DNA of 64,000 nucleotides from Scilla litardierei (taxonomy: Eukaryota; Streptophyta; Magnoliopsida; Asparagales; Asparagaceae). The stretch spans positions 143,315,637 to 143,379,636 of the forward strand of contig CM061142.1 in the NCBI GenBank assembly GCA_030789695.1, read 5' to 3'. A model generated the notes under the pieces. The model was not told where the DNA came from and ran no database searches. It saw only the letters and a program-made list of their open reading frames with translations. Positions 21,414-32,487 of this stretch are shown in pieces (positions within the stretch are counted from its first letter, which is position 1; every line of letters starts with the position of its first letter). A program made the translations under genes and the position numbers.

Positions 21414-21662
21414 GTAATGGGTGACAGTGAAGAAGAAGATGATGATGAAAGCTCTGAGGAATATGATGCTACTCCTAAGAAGGTAACTAGACATTCTTTT
21501 ATGGAGCTGATAAGATCATTGGTTCTGTTTCTGGATAGTTTCTCAACTTTGTGTTCTCATTGTAGGGTGCACCTGGAAAGTGACCTGCCGAAACTGCTTC
21601 AAAAACTCATGTTCCAGAGAAGAAGGCTAAGGTTGTAACCACGGCTGGAGTACAGAAAACAG
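21414..21662 (+). pseudogene. HD2-type histone deacetylase (HDT) gene fragment
   Basis: Two exons of a plant-specific HD2 histone deacetylase, a nucleolar chromatin protein. Exon to 21482 encodes the acidic stretch DSEEEDDDESSEEYDATPKK. Intron 21483-21565 (83 nt) is GT...AG. Exon 21566-21662 encodes GAPGK, then a TGA at 21581-21583, then PAETASKTHVPEKKAKVV, which matches the Pro/Lys-rich region after the acidic domain in HD2 proteins. The N-terminal catalytic-type domain and the C-terminal zinc finger are absent. Confidence 0.8.
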
Positions 21663-23087
21663 GTTGCTCTTTGATTCATTCGGATGACCATTTTAATTTT
21701 AGAGTACAATCTCTTTTTCAAATATTATTTGTGTCTAGACTATAAATTGTACCTAAGAACACAGCCCACCCAACTATTTTCCCAATTGGAGTTCGGATCC
21801 AAAGATTTGAAACTGAAATTCTTATCAGATTGGATTTCGGTATGACCCTTTTCAAACCCGAACCCAATAAATAAAACCAAAATTAGAATCGATGTATGCC
21901 GGAACTCTAAAATTGTCATTGGTTGTTGTTACGCAACAGAAATGAATATCATCCTTATTTTGCTACTGAAATGCCCAATGATGGTTGCAGATGAAGATTG
22001 ATTCCAATTGCTTCAGAACTTCTCATTGCAAATTAGTTCTGAAGGTTGCCAGGATTACGCCTTTTATCTGTTGATCCCTTTATATAAAGTGTGTGAGGGA
22101 TTCATTGGAAAGGTCATTAACGGTGAGTGGCCTCAAAGTGTGTGAGGGATCCAATAGTTTTTTGGTTCTTCAAAGATTTTTTTCCGTATCAAATCTTGGG
22201 TTGTATATATATGTAATTTTGTCATGTTTCGGCTTATAAATGTAATTTGTAATCTCCATTATATGAATGAAATTACAAGTTTTTTTTGTTTTAAATATTT
22301 GATTTGGTTTGGGATATTTTATTTGGGTTACTCGGTTCTACATGCTACCTTTAGATATTTGATTTGGGGGTTTCCATTTTTGTTTTAAAAGTTTTTTTAT
22401 TTGATCTGTTGAAATTTGATGAATAGATTTAAAAGGATCTGTAATTTTATATATCCAAAAGATTGGGTATTGGTGATTTTATATATCTGAAAGATTATTT
22501 TATGTAGATGGTTGTTTCTTTTTATAAAAAATATTACGCATTGAATACGCATTGAATAACTTAATCATAAGGGCTGATTTAGTCTAACTTAAAGTAATTT
22601 AAGGGAATAATATATGAATATCAAAGTACGGATGAATCAAAGGATGCATATACTCAGAAACCCTTTTTTCCCAAGTGTCCCCCTGTTATATGTTTTCGGT
22701 ACCCGCAATCCTTATACCTTTCCAACTTTGATGTATGTGGAATGTCCCTTCTATGCAATTAACTTAGTAATGCAATAGTACATTGATAAATAGAATGTCC
22801 CTTCCATGATAATTTTTATTTCTAAACCTTAGTGATGGTTACATATAATGATATATGTGATTATTTTTCTTTCAAATGAAAAAATACCTCCACATCCTTT
22901 GTGTTTTACTTTTTTATATTTTGAGAGTTAACTTGCAATTAAAACCTACATGTAACAAACTTTGAGGACCAATGTGCAAAAATTCAGGCACAAAACTCCA
23001 ATTTGCCTCGCAGGCATAACAATTCAAGGTATCCATACTATTCTAATTAATATGCTGTACTAACCATGCCATCATTTCTATTTGAGG
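21663..23087 (+). other. Helitron filler, no gene seen
   Basis: AT-rich, with a stretch near 22200-22290 that resembles a plant 3' UTR and poly(A) region, possibly the tail of the HD2 capture. Nothing else recognisable. Confidence 0.3.
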
Positions 23088-23334
23088 ACAGGGTTGTGTG
23101 GTTATGGGAGCAACTGTCGCTACAATCATCCCACTTACAATGGGCAGGTGAAGGGATCGCGCTATCACCGTAGATGTTTGATGTCAGTAATTTGATTTTT
23201 TGCTAAATTACTCACGTGTAAAATTAGGAAAGACTTGATGTGTGAATGTATTGATATTTGGATGTATTTGGTTGCTATAGGGAACTCAGGACAGAGGAGA
23301 ACTGCCTGAACGAGTTGGCCAGCCTGATTGTTAG
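23088..23334 (+). pseudogene. CCCH zinc-finger protein (ZFN-like) gene fragment
   Basis: Two small exons. 23088-23147 encodes [20 protein letters not shown], the second half of a C-X8-C-X5-C-X3-H finger. Intron 23148-23280 is GT...AG. 23281-23334 encodes RGELPERVGQPDC, the linker to the next finger in plant ZFN-type nucleic-acid-binding proteins, and ends in TAG at the exon border, before a GT donor. Only one finger remains. Confidence 0.85.
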
Positions 23335-24485
23335 GTATATCTTTCATGCGTGCCTCTGACAGATAAACATGCATATGTCCAACAAAATGGAGCTTGCCTT
23401 CTTTGTTTAGCATCATAATTTATAGTCAAGTTAGGTAACTTTCACTGCATCGGTGAATGTAGCTAAGGTTGTCGTATTCCTTCCTTTGCTGAACAATGAA
23501 TAATTGGTATTATAGTTTCAATTGCCAGAGAAGCTCTATTCTCAACTGAAAGTGTTGCATGGATGGAAGAAAATATATTGTTCTGTTCTAATTCCTACCA
23601 GAATCTTAATAGATGTTTTTTTTGTGATTTAATAGGAGAGGATTCATCATGTCAGTGTTCTATTATTATTTTTAGCGTCATAGTTACAGTTTGAAGCACA
23701 TCTTCAGATCAAATTATAGAGTGTTAATGGTATGCCATCCATTCTTTTCCCTGTAACTCAAGCCTATATTCCCTAAGTAGAAAAACAATAAGGTACTTTT
23801 AATTTAACATAACCAACTTTGTTTTGCAGTCTTTAACTCTACATATGATTTGATTATCACCGCTCAGTAACATGTAATAAATACACATGCTTCCCCTTTA
23901 TCAATTGAATGTCTTATATAATCCCTGCAATGTTAAAAACTACAAGAGTTCATTCCTTTAAGTAAGCTTAAATTAAGTGACTACTATGGCAGATTTTAGG
24001 ACTACTTCACTGTAAGGGCTTCCAGGACACTCTTATTCCATTTTGTCATATGCAAAGTTGGATTGTAGCAAGTTACCATGAATACTGTGCTATGATATCA
24101 GTATATGACGAAATTTGTGATGACTACTGGGAATATTAAACATTGGCGTTATTTTAGCTTCCGGTGCTGAACACTAGGGATCTTTCGCACATCAATAAAA
24201 TTTTGTTCTCCTTTTCTTTCCCTTTGTAGTGTTTTCTATTGTTCGGCATATCACTATCAACTATTGTTCGCGTCATTATTTGTGTTGCACCTCTCAAGCC
24301 CTGAGGAACCAAATCAAATAAGCATGCATGTGCTGTTTGGTTATTGTATTGCCTTAATATGGTCTTGGTACTGTATTGAGTTCTTACCATTTGGTTACTG
24401 CATGGTATGTGTTAGAATGTTTGTTGCTGGCAATTAGCTTTCTTTGCTCCCATTAGCTTTCAAGGTATCACCCACTTTTCTTAAT
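23335..24485 (+). other. Helitron filler, no gene seen
   Basis: AT-rich, intron-like; I see no exon that I can assign. Confidence 0.3.
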
Positions 24486-24660
24486 GGATGTGTATATTGT
24501 GGAGTCAAATTCTAATGATCCAGTCTACCGCAGATTAGATCACTTGATCATCTGGCCAAACTCACTTCTCAAGCATGCATCTCAATGGGAGAAAGCAGAC
24601 ATACTGGTGTTCAATTCTTATATATGATGGGTTACTGATGATACATACTGGTGTTCAATT
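24486..24660 (+). pseudogene. TBL/PMR5-family gene fragment, first piece
   Basis: Encodes VYIVESNSNDPVYRRLDHLI and HASQWEKADILVFNSY, motifs of the trichome-birefringence-like (TBL) wall polysaccharide O-acetyltransferases, then TGA where the family has Trp. Part of the PC-esterase domain only; a duplicated later exon follows at 24764-25045. Confidence 0.75.
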
Positions 24661-24763
24661 CTTACAGCTTGCCTTTCAATTAGCTGGCAAATGGGATGCT
24701 GATGATACATACTGATGATACGTACCAGTAGTTCAAGATAATTAGTTCGCAGATGGGATGCTG

Positions 24764-25045
24764 ATGATACATCAGCTTGCAAAGATGCAGATGGATTAGA
24801 TGCCATGAGATTAGCTTTAATGAAGTTGGTTGATTGGGTTTCTTCAAGGGTGAATCCCCAAGTCCAGTAAGTCTTCTTTTAACCATGTCACCTACACATC
24901 TTTGGTGAGTGTTTATACTTTATTCCAGTAAGAAACACAGCTTAGATGCCATGAGATTAGCTTTAGAGAAGTGGGCTGATTGGATTTCTTCAAGGGTGAA
25001 CCCCATACCCAATAAGTCTTCTTTGTAACCATGTCACCTACCCAT
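24764..25045 (+). pseudogene. TBL/PMR5 exon, tandemly duplicated and decayed
   Basis: Two copies about 165 bp apart. Copy 1 (about 24764-24903) encodes DAMRLALMKLVDWVSSRVNP and, in another frame, TMSPTHLW. Copy 2 (about 24944-25045) encodes DAMRLALEKWADWISSRVNP followed by the same motif out of frame. TMSPTHLW is a family hallmark near the catalytic DXXH region of TBL proteins. The duplication is inside the Helitron. Confidence 0.75.
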
Positions 25046-25740
25046 CTCTGGTGAGTGCTTATACTTGATTCCAGTAAGAAACACAACTTATTAAATTTTA
25101 GAACAATTATGTAGTAATCTGAAGAATTATACAGCTGTTGCATTAGATTTACAAGAAAAACATATCAGTGTTAAATTATTATGGGAATTGTATGGTTTTG
25201 TAAGTGAAATTCATTTCATTTGAATCCCCTATCTTGCACTACATTTTTTGGAGTTGAACTTACTAATTATTTGCAAACCTCAATTTCAGTTCAATTTCAG
25301 AGACCTACACCTACACCATATTTGTTTCTAAATTAAGTTAAAATTGCTTTATGTTACTGTTAACCACACAATAAATGCTGTGAATTGATATCATTTCTTT
25401 TTGAAACAAATGTTTGAGTTATCAATATAAAAATACCGTAAAATTTTTTGAAACATTAGAAAAACTTTAAGTTCTTTTTGAAACATTCAAAACATTAAAA
25501 TTTTGTTAATGACAGTGTGAGCAAGTAGAAAAATTGTTAACGGCAGGGTTGAACTTCCAGTGTTTGGTATGTTTCTTTAATGGAGGGTTGATTTTTTTGT
25601 ACACTCAACAAATTTTTGAGTATACTCAACAAATTTGAAATGTTTGAGTATACATTTGTTTCAAAAAGAAATGATATCAATATTTGTTTGAGTATACATT
25701 TGTTTCAAATTTATATTGATAACTCAAACAGTTGTTTTTA
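25046..25740 (+). other. Helitron filler, AT-rich
   Basis: No gene. From about 25400 on it contains short words that recur in the repeat at 25741-26092. Confidence 0.3.
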
Positions 25741-26092
25741 TATTGATATCAACATTTGAAAGAAATGGTTGATACATTTGTTCCAGTGTTGAGTATACTC
25801 AAAAATTATCAATATACTGAAATGTTTGAGGATACTCAACAAATTTTTTGTACATTTCTTTAATGGAGGGTTAAAATTTTGCTCAAATGTATACTCAAAT
25901 TTATATTGATAACTCAAACAGTTGATAACTCAAACATTTGTTTTTATATTGATATCAACATTTGAAAGAAATGGTTTAGTATACATTTGTTCCAGTGTTG
26001 AGTATACTTAAAAATTATCAATATACTGAAATGTTTGAGTATACTCAACAAATTTTTTGTACATTTCTTTAATGGAGGGTTAAAATTTTGCT
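25741..26092 (+). repeat. Tandem duplication, unit about 206 bp
   Basis: TATTGATATCAACATTTGAA occurs at 25741 and 25947, and the following ~140 bp (with GAGTATACT, TTTTTTGTACATTTC, TTTAATGGAGGGTTAAAATT) are repeated with few changes. Confidence 0.8.
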
Positions 26093-27283
26093 TAATATTA
26101 AAATTACAGGGTTGAACATTCTTACAGTGTTAATTTTGAGCAAAACTTACATGTGTTAATGGCAACTGTAAGTTCACTTTTTACTCATTGAGTTCTTTTT
26201 GAAACATTAAAAACATTAAAATTTTACAGGGTTGAACTTGCCCAAATTGGATTGAACTTACATGTGACTGACAATAGAGCTTGCTATTCCCAATATAAAG
26301 CATTGTTTCTTTAATGGCAAGTAGAAAAATTGTTTGAGGGTGTGAATGTAGGCAATAGGCCAATTTTGGGCAATTTCCTGTCAAAAACTGCATTATCCTG
26401 TCAATTTCTATTTGCAAATATAATGCAGTTTGCCCAAAATATAATGTAAGTTTCAAAAATTTCAAAAAACGTACATTCCCAATATCCTGTCAGGCATTAT
26501 ATTTTTTTAAAAAAAACTTACATTCCCAATTTCAAAAAAACTTACATTCCCAAAAAACTTACATTCCCAATATCCTGTCAGGCAGTTTGCATTATCCTGT
26601 CAACTTACATTCCCAATATAATACAGTTTGCCCAAAATTCCCTACATTGCTTAGTTAGAAATTGATGCTTAGACAAAAATTCACTTAGAATTTTTTTGCC
26701 AGGATAATGATTGAAATTGTCCTGATTGAGGCATTGAGAAATTGATGAGATGCTCATCAATATTCATATTGTTTCAGGAACTGGCTTGAGGCATTAAGAA
26801 ATGGATCGAGGCAATATGAATATTGATGAGCTGCCATTAAGAAATTTGCCAATTGAATATGTCCCTAATAACCCTCAGCTAATATGGATTCAGCTCATAT
26901 TAGAGGTTTGAATTCAGTTGAATATGCCATTTTTGCAGCTTGCCAATTCTAGATACCCAATGAAATCAGTTTGAATATGCAAGTTCAACCTTTAATAAAC
27001 TTGAATGTTTCTTTAATGTAAGTTAAGTTCAACTGGGTATGTTTCTTTAATGGCATACCATGAATATGCAAAACTGAACTGATTAAAGAAACATACCCAC
27101 TTCAGTACATGGAATGCATTATAAATTATTATAATAATAATACTGGTGATTTTTTATTGCAGTTAAACATTGAAAATACTTAACTGATGACATATGGCAT
27201 TAGTATTTCTGAAAGAGTAACAAATCTATAATATAGTTGCATGATAGATTAGATTGTCTTTACTTTCTTTTTATTTTTTACAG
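26093..27283 (+). other. Helitron interior with short repeats
   Basis: 26455-26640 repeats TTACATTCCCAATATCCTGT-like words at least five times. 26752-26771 and 26812-26831 form a perfect 20-bp inverted repeat (own entry). No coding region is supported. Confidence 0.5.
26752..26831. repeat. Perfect 20-bp inverted repeat with 40-nt loop
   Basis: Left arm GCTCATCAATATTCATATTG (26752-26771); right arm 26812-26831 is its exact reverse complement. The RNA would fold into a hairpin of about 80 nt. It could be a small MITE-like unit or hairpin precursor; neither is shown. Confidence 0.7.
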
Positions 27284-27388
27284 GGAATGACACCATCAAC
27301 CATGTTGAAATTGGTCGGTTACATGGACGGCCAATTTATTCAAATGATAATAATTACATGCCAACAGCTTTGGATTATCTGCCTCCAG
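27284..27388 (+). pseudogene. Exon-like piece of an unrecognised host gene
   Basis: 105-bp segment after TTTTTTACAG and before GTATGA, good plant splice borders. One frame is open throughout; another open frame reads VEIGRLHGRPIYSNDNNY. I cannot assign it to a family in either frame. The setting suggests another captured exon. Confidence 0.4.
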
Positions 27389-28734
27389 GTATGAATTATG
27401 GCTAGATTATCCCTGAAGTATAAAGTAGTCGATAGCATTCATCCATAATATGTAATATGAATTTTCTTTTGTGTGTGTGGAATTTATAACAGTCTTATCT
27501 ATCAACATAATCTTTTAAACCTGATACATGTTTTGATAAATGCCTCAAAGTTTTGATATACATGTATAAATTTTAAAATATTGATAACTATAATTTGACT
27601 TATATTTTCCTTCTGTGTTTGTTTTATTTGTACTCTGTGACTCTTGAATGTATACCTAGAACCAAACCCTGTAAAATATCCTTGATGTGCCAAAGAAAGG
27701 TTTCAGGGAAAATGCAACTATCATATCAACAACAACAAAAGTTCTAATATTTTGCTGTTATCTCTTTTGACAACAACAAAAAGTATGTCCCTTTATCTTC
27801 TGTACCATTTTACAATACTGAATTATTTTTCTGCATTGACTCCAGCCAACTATTTTTACTCGAGACACTGCATATTGTGTCATTTCATCTCATGTTGTAG
27901 TAGTTTTGCTACAGTAGATGCCATACGAGGATTGAGGTATCAAGACAGTTGTGAACTTGATCAAATTGAAATATGTTACAAGTACCCTCTCTTGGTGAAT
28001 TATCTGATGCTGCTGCCACTGTAATTTCTCATGTTGTCATATCTTTCAGATAATCGATGGGGTCTCGATGAGGCTGATCTTGATGTATTACTGCTACTTC
28101 AGCTGCTGGCACATCTCACAAGAATAAGGGCTGTGTGATTCTTCCTCATCCTTGAGATTTTTCGATTCTCCGCAATATGTCAAAATTCTGTGTGGACATG
28201 CATGTATCTTGGTTTATTTTGGATATTGGTGTTCTTGCAGTAAAGCCGACAGATGTGTTTCATGCACTCAGGTATCACGTGAGCTGAAATGGGCTTTCCT
28301 CTGTGCCTCAAATCTTTGATTGCAAATGTCTTCATTTGATGACTTATTGTTTAAAGTATTATTTGATGATGTAGTGTTTAAAGAAGAAACTTTATCTCCA
28401 TTCATTTAAGAATGCAAGATATAGTTGTTATTATCATCATGATTATCATCATCTTATTCTCCATTAAGGTTGCGTTCTTATCATTCAAATAGGGTTAGAA
28501 AACATTTCTAGCTTTTTGCCGAACATGGGTCAAAATTCAAGGAGAAATAAAATGACAGGATTATCTGTGAGTTTCATGTACATGCTATTATGTCGTGCCT
28601 TACTATATTTCTCATGCTGTGTTATGAATCACTTGCATTTTAGTTTAAATTTCAGCTTTTTATGCAAGTGTAAGGTGTTATCTTTGTATATCATCCCTGA
28701 TCTGTCTATTTTCCAATTTGATTGCAGTTCGTTG
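27389..28734 (+). other. Helitron filler with possible short exons
   Basis: About 27900-28020 and 28055-28135 hold short open stretches next to splice-like borders (one reads NRWGLDEADLDVLLLLQLL); none is recognised. Confidence 0.3.
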
Positions 28735-28982
28735 GAGAAACGGAATGAGAAGCATCTGTATCTTTTCATAGGCATGGTGCGGCACTTAGGAAACTCCCTC
28801 GAGACGGGTCATTACAGTGCATTTGAAAGACGAGACAAGGCGGGGGCGTTAAAGTCTGGTTTATGGCTAATGATGATCGGGTGGAGGAAGTTCAGTTGGC
28901 CGATGTCCTTAAGTTGGATCCCTACATTCTATTTTATGAAAGAGTGGATAGCAGCAATGATATACACGGAAATCCTGTAGAA
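28735..28982 (+). pseudogene. Ubiquitin-specific protease (USP/UBP) C-terminal fragment
   Basis: Follows a TTGCAG acceptor. Encodes IGMVRHLGNSLETGHYSAF, the His-box region of USP-type deubiquitinases (GHY contains the catalytic His), then shifts frame near 28855 and continues as ANDDRVEEVQLADVLKLDPY and ILFYERVDSS, the conserved C-terminal end of the catalytic domain. The Cys box is absent. Confidence 0.8.
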
Positions 28983-29224
28983 CTTTGATAGCAAAGTGGA
29001 ATCATTGGGTTGAGCTGATAGCAGCCTTCCTGTTTTATCTTTCAATTGAGTTCAAGTTCATTACATTACAAGTTCATATGTTGAGGATTTGCTTCATGAA
29101 TGATATATAAGAATGAATTTGCAGCTTTGATGACTCGCTGAATAGCATGTTACAGGTTACAAGTTACAAGTTACTCAAAGCATTTTACTTATGCAAATAT
29201 ATTACATGATAAAGTAGCATACCG

Positions 29225-29845
29225 TTAAATAGTTTGCAATATGACATCCACTTCAGCCATATTTTTCTGACTATGTCCAATGTCATCAGAAATTTCCTCT
29301 CCGAATTCAACATTTATAAATGAATATGGGCCATACATGCGACCTGGAAGATACTGCTTTTCATGTTTCTTTTGAAGAACATTTGGCGCATCTGCAATCT
29401 GATTATCATAGAAATTGGAATTGGGAAACATACTTACCGAAGGATGCATTCGATGTTGAATATTTAGAAGGTGTTTCTTATGACCCAATGAACTCAGCCT
29501 TTCAAAAAAGACTTCTGCCAAACAATGCATTTTCTGAAAGCTGAGAGATAAATAGGTCTTATAAATAAAAATGTAAACCTTAATGAATAAGGGAAAGAAG
29601 ATCGGATGTTAGCAAACCTTGCTCTGGACCATTGCCGGCAATTGGCATTAATCTCCAATAAGAACAGCATGTCGGAAACCAGGGAGCGTTAGAGGAATTA
29701 GTGACTCGAACTCTTTCAACTGTGCAGCTTTATCTATTAAAAGGAACTCAAATGGTTTCATCTTCCGCATTGAACGCAACTTAGAAGAGCTAGAAGCAGT
29801 ACAGAAAACTAGGGAAGCATTTTGCCGACAATAATCTTGGATCAA
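29225..29845 (-). pseudogene. SEN1/UPF1-like superfamily 1 helicase fragment
   Basis: The only cargo on the minus strand. The upstream exon (29845-29618) encodes IQDYCRQNASLVFCTASSSS, LLIDKAAQLKEFESLIPL (motif II, with Lys where the family has Glu) and PGFRHAVLIGD, then a stop where the conserved GDE-QLPA motif III begins. Intron 29617-29541 (77 nt) is GT...AG. The next exon (29540-29225) has one extra T in a T run, then LLNIQHRMHPSVSMFPNSNF (motif with Gln and Arg fingers) and YGPYSFINVEFGEEISDD. Similar to the AAA_11/AAA_12 helicases of plants. Loss of the motif II acid alone would abolish ATPase activity. Confidence 0.85.
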
Positions 29846-30606
29846 ATATTTGGAAGTAGTACTTGGAAGTTTTAATGTCTGTTGTAAAGCCTGTTGTAAA
29901 CCTAAGTCAGTTTACAGATCACATAGTGTATTTTTGACATTGAACTCAATTGAACTTCTAAATGTTTTTTGTCAGATAATTGGATACACACTATATTGTC
30001 AGGTTCAATGATATATGTCTAATGTGAAGAAAGGGCCACATCGCCTAAATTATGCTCAGTTGGTAGTTCAATTTTGTTATTGATGCATTCTATGTTACAA
30101 AATATTATATGAAAAATGTTAATAATACACAATATAGAATATATAAGGTACTTGATCAAGAAAATGGACTCCATTTTTATGGGAAGAATGATCCATTCAT
30201 TATCACATCAAATTCCCACGTGGCTATTGCATTGGGTGCGAGAAGAAAGACTAAACATGGACTGTATTGGATCAGGTTGGGTGGCTATTGCATTGGGTGC
30301 AGTGTTGGCTATGATCATGCTAGCTGTTTGGATCCATCAGGTCCATCGAACGGGCCACACATATGTTGCGTCGCTAATGAATGCTCGGATCTGATATCGG
30401 TTGGGTTGTGAACATGTGTTGTTCCGTGTCGAAGGCGCATGCACCTATTTTATTGTTCCACACCGAATGCGTCCGTGTCGCTACATATTTTATGCTAATT
30501 TGTTGTTCTGCACAATTTTGGCTGTAGAAATAAATTTTGTGGGAATAAAGATTTTGCGGGGATAAATCTTAAATGAACCGTGCCCGCGGGCACGGGTTAT
30601 GACTAG
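29846..30606 (+). other. 3' arm and terminus of the Helitron
   Basis: 29846-30540 has no assignable gene; a block containing GTGGCTATTGCATTGGGTGC is repeated at 30222 and 30281. The terminus carries the palindrome CCGTGCCCGCGGGCACGG at 30578-30595, then GTTATGA and CTAG at 30603-30606. Confidence 0.75.
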
Positions 30607-31122
30607 TATATATATATATATACATACATACATACATACATATATATATATCAGATCACATGTGTACAAAACTTATGAACAACACCATGTGCATCAAAAT
30701 GAACAGTATACATGAAAATCCATACATCATCACTTCACAAAATATCCATCATACATACATCACTCAAAAACTATAAACAAAATCTAAGAGTGAGTGTCTC
30801 CAGGTGTAGCAGACAGGGAAGCTGTCTCTGGGTCAATGGGGACATCCTCCGGAGAAGGAGCAGCAATAACAACACCCTGAGTGGCAGATACACCAGGATG
30901 CACATCGATATCAGTGATGATAGGAGGAGGAGGCTCACGAGGGTGGGGTGGAATAAATCGTCTGAGGTGCTCAGGGAAGGCCAAACCCTGATGATGGAAT
31001 GACAGTAAAGCCACCTCATACAGACTAGAAACCATCTCAAACAGAATGTCATGAGAGGAAGGAGCAGTGGTAGACGGCTGGCTAGCAGGAGGAACAATGG
31101 AAGTGGACGGAGCAGAAGTGGA
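30607..31122 (-). other. Sire-1 DNA downstream of the env-position ORF
   Basis: 30607-30652 is a TA/CATA microsatellite, the Helitron target. The rest, read on the minus strand, follows the ORF stop and is non-coding. Confidence 0.6.
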
Positions 31123-32217
31123 TTACCTCTTCTTAAATACAGACTGCAGAGCCGAAGAGGACTTCGACTTTGCAGAAGCATCGAGAAGAGGACCAAAAGG
31201 CAAGGGCTCGTATGTAGTCAAATCAATTCCAAAACGACGAAAGACAAGCGTAAGAAGACCATCATAGGGAATGTGATAGGAAGAGGTAGTGAACTCGACC
31301 TTGTCCATCCTATCAAGGAGGACACCGACCCAGTTTACAGACATGTCGAAAAAGATCGCGTACATGCCCCTAAGAATCTCCTGGGAAGGCTGATCAGAAG
31401 ACACATACTTTGAAAGGATGTTGGACTTCACCACTAGGTGAACATCCCAACCCCTCATCGAGAACATGGATGAACGAATACCAAAAGAAAGAGCAGAGGG
31501 TATCTCACGAAACATGTCCCAGAGGACAGACTGATCAAGCTCATCATCATCTGAAATGGAAATATCAGCAGGAAGGGATCCAATGGAGGGAATCATAAGA
31601 ATGGTCCCTAAGAGAGCAGGATCAATGCGAATGTGGGTCCCCTTGATGACAGTATCAATAACTGCAGTGGTAGCATTCTCACCGCGAATGATGTTAGCAT
31701 AGTAAAGCTTAAACAAAAATGGGTAAGCACGAGGAGACTCGCTCTGAGAAAAGCAAAAGAGGTCAGCCAAACGAGTAGTGGATAGGATCTCAGATAATCT
31801 CTCAACTGTGAAAGTGGGAAAGACAATGAATCGCTCTCTAAGAAGTTTGATCCCGACGAGAGAGTGAAATTTTGTCAAGCACAAATCATCTCGACAAATT
31901 GAAATGAGGGGATCAGAGGGTGGCATGGCAGGGGTTTCTTCAGCGGAACTCGACACAGAGTGTGAAGGAGAAGCCTCAGCGCAAGGCTTGTTGATGCGAA
32001 CACCAATGGGCTTGCGCGGACGCTTGACGAGTCGCTCAGCTTCAGACGAAGAAGACTCAGTAGAAGGAGAATAACCTTACGAAGTGGAGCGAGAGGGAGA
32101 ATCGACTTTCTTGGTTCGGGCCTTATAGTGTTGTTTGTTTTTGGCAATGGTAGGCTTGGGGACCCTAGCATGCTTAGAAGCAATAGTCTTTCCTTTGTTC
32201 TTGGTTTTGGGAGCCAT
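31123..32217 (-). pseudogene. Env-position ORF of Sire-1 (putative plant transposon protein domain)
   Basis: Minus-strand ORF from ATG 32217 to 31123, 364 codons, interrupted by a single TAA at 32079-32077. The N-terminus is basic and Lys/Ser-rich (MAPKTKNKGKTIASK). The body resembles the domain Pfam lists as putative plant transposon protein, with FLFKLYYANIIRG and an I-R-I-D-P motif before LLGTILMIP. This kind of ORF occurs between pol and the 3' LTR in several plant LTR elements; its role is unknown. No transmembrane span or signal peptide is evident. The otherwise open frame suggests the stop is recent. Confidence 0.7.
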
Positions 32218-32487
32218 TGCACAATCAAACGATGAATTTTGAATGGAAACACACAAAAGAAACACGATAGGAAGCAAACATAGATCGATAGACAACGACC
32301 AGACAATTGACAAGGTACAGAGCGATGCAAATGACAGAGCGAGAAGACAAAAAAAGCCGGTGGAGCAGTCGACTGAAAGGTTCGAATGTGGAGATGAAGC
32401 GAATTTTCAATCAGAGTATAGAAAAGACTATCGATCGAAATGAAGTTTCACGTAGAAATATCTAGGGGACAAGTGAATCTGGGCCAT
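32218..32487 (-). other. Leader of the Sire-1 ORF and target duplication of Athila-1
   Basis: Non-coding on the minus strand between the internal array (now at 43.4 kb) and the ORF. 32483-32487 is GCCAT, repeated at 43381-43385 after Athila-1. Confidence 0.75.

Larger units (their letters stand above)
18986..30606 (+). mobile_element. Non-autonomous Helitron, 11.6 kb, carrying host gene fragments
   Basis: 5' end TCTATATTATAAAA at 18986; 3' end with an 18-bp perfect hairpin (30578-30595) followed six bases later by CTAG (30603-30606). The base before is A and the base after is T, the Helitron target, with no target duplication. No Rep/Pif1-type helicase gene is present. The cargo is exon pieces of at least six unrelated plant genes, most with intron borders still visible but with stops and frame shifts. 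Orientation of the element is from the hairpin end; five cargo genes are on + and one on -. Confidence 0.85.

Noticed and set aside
30607..30652. TA/CATA run as a functional promoter element
   Set aside because: Simple microsatellite at the Helitron insertion site.
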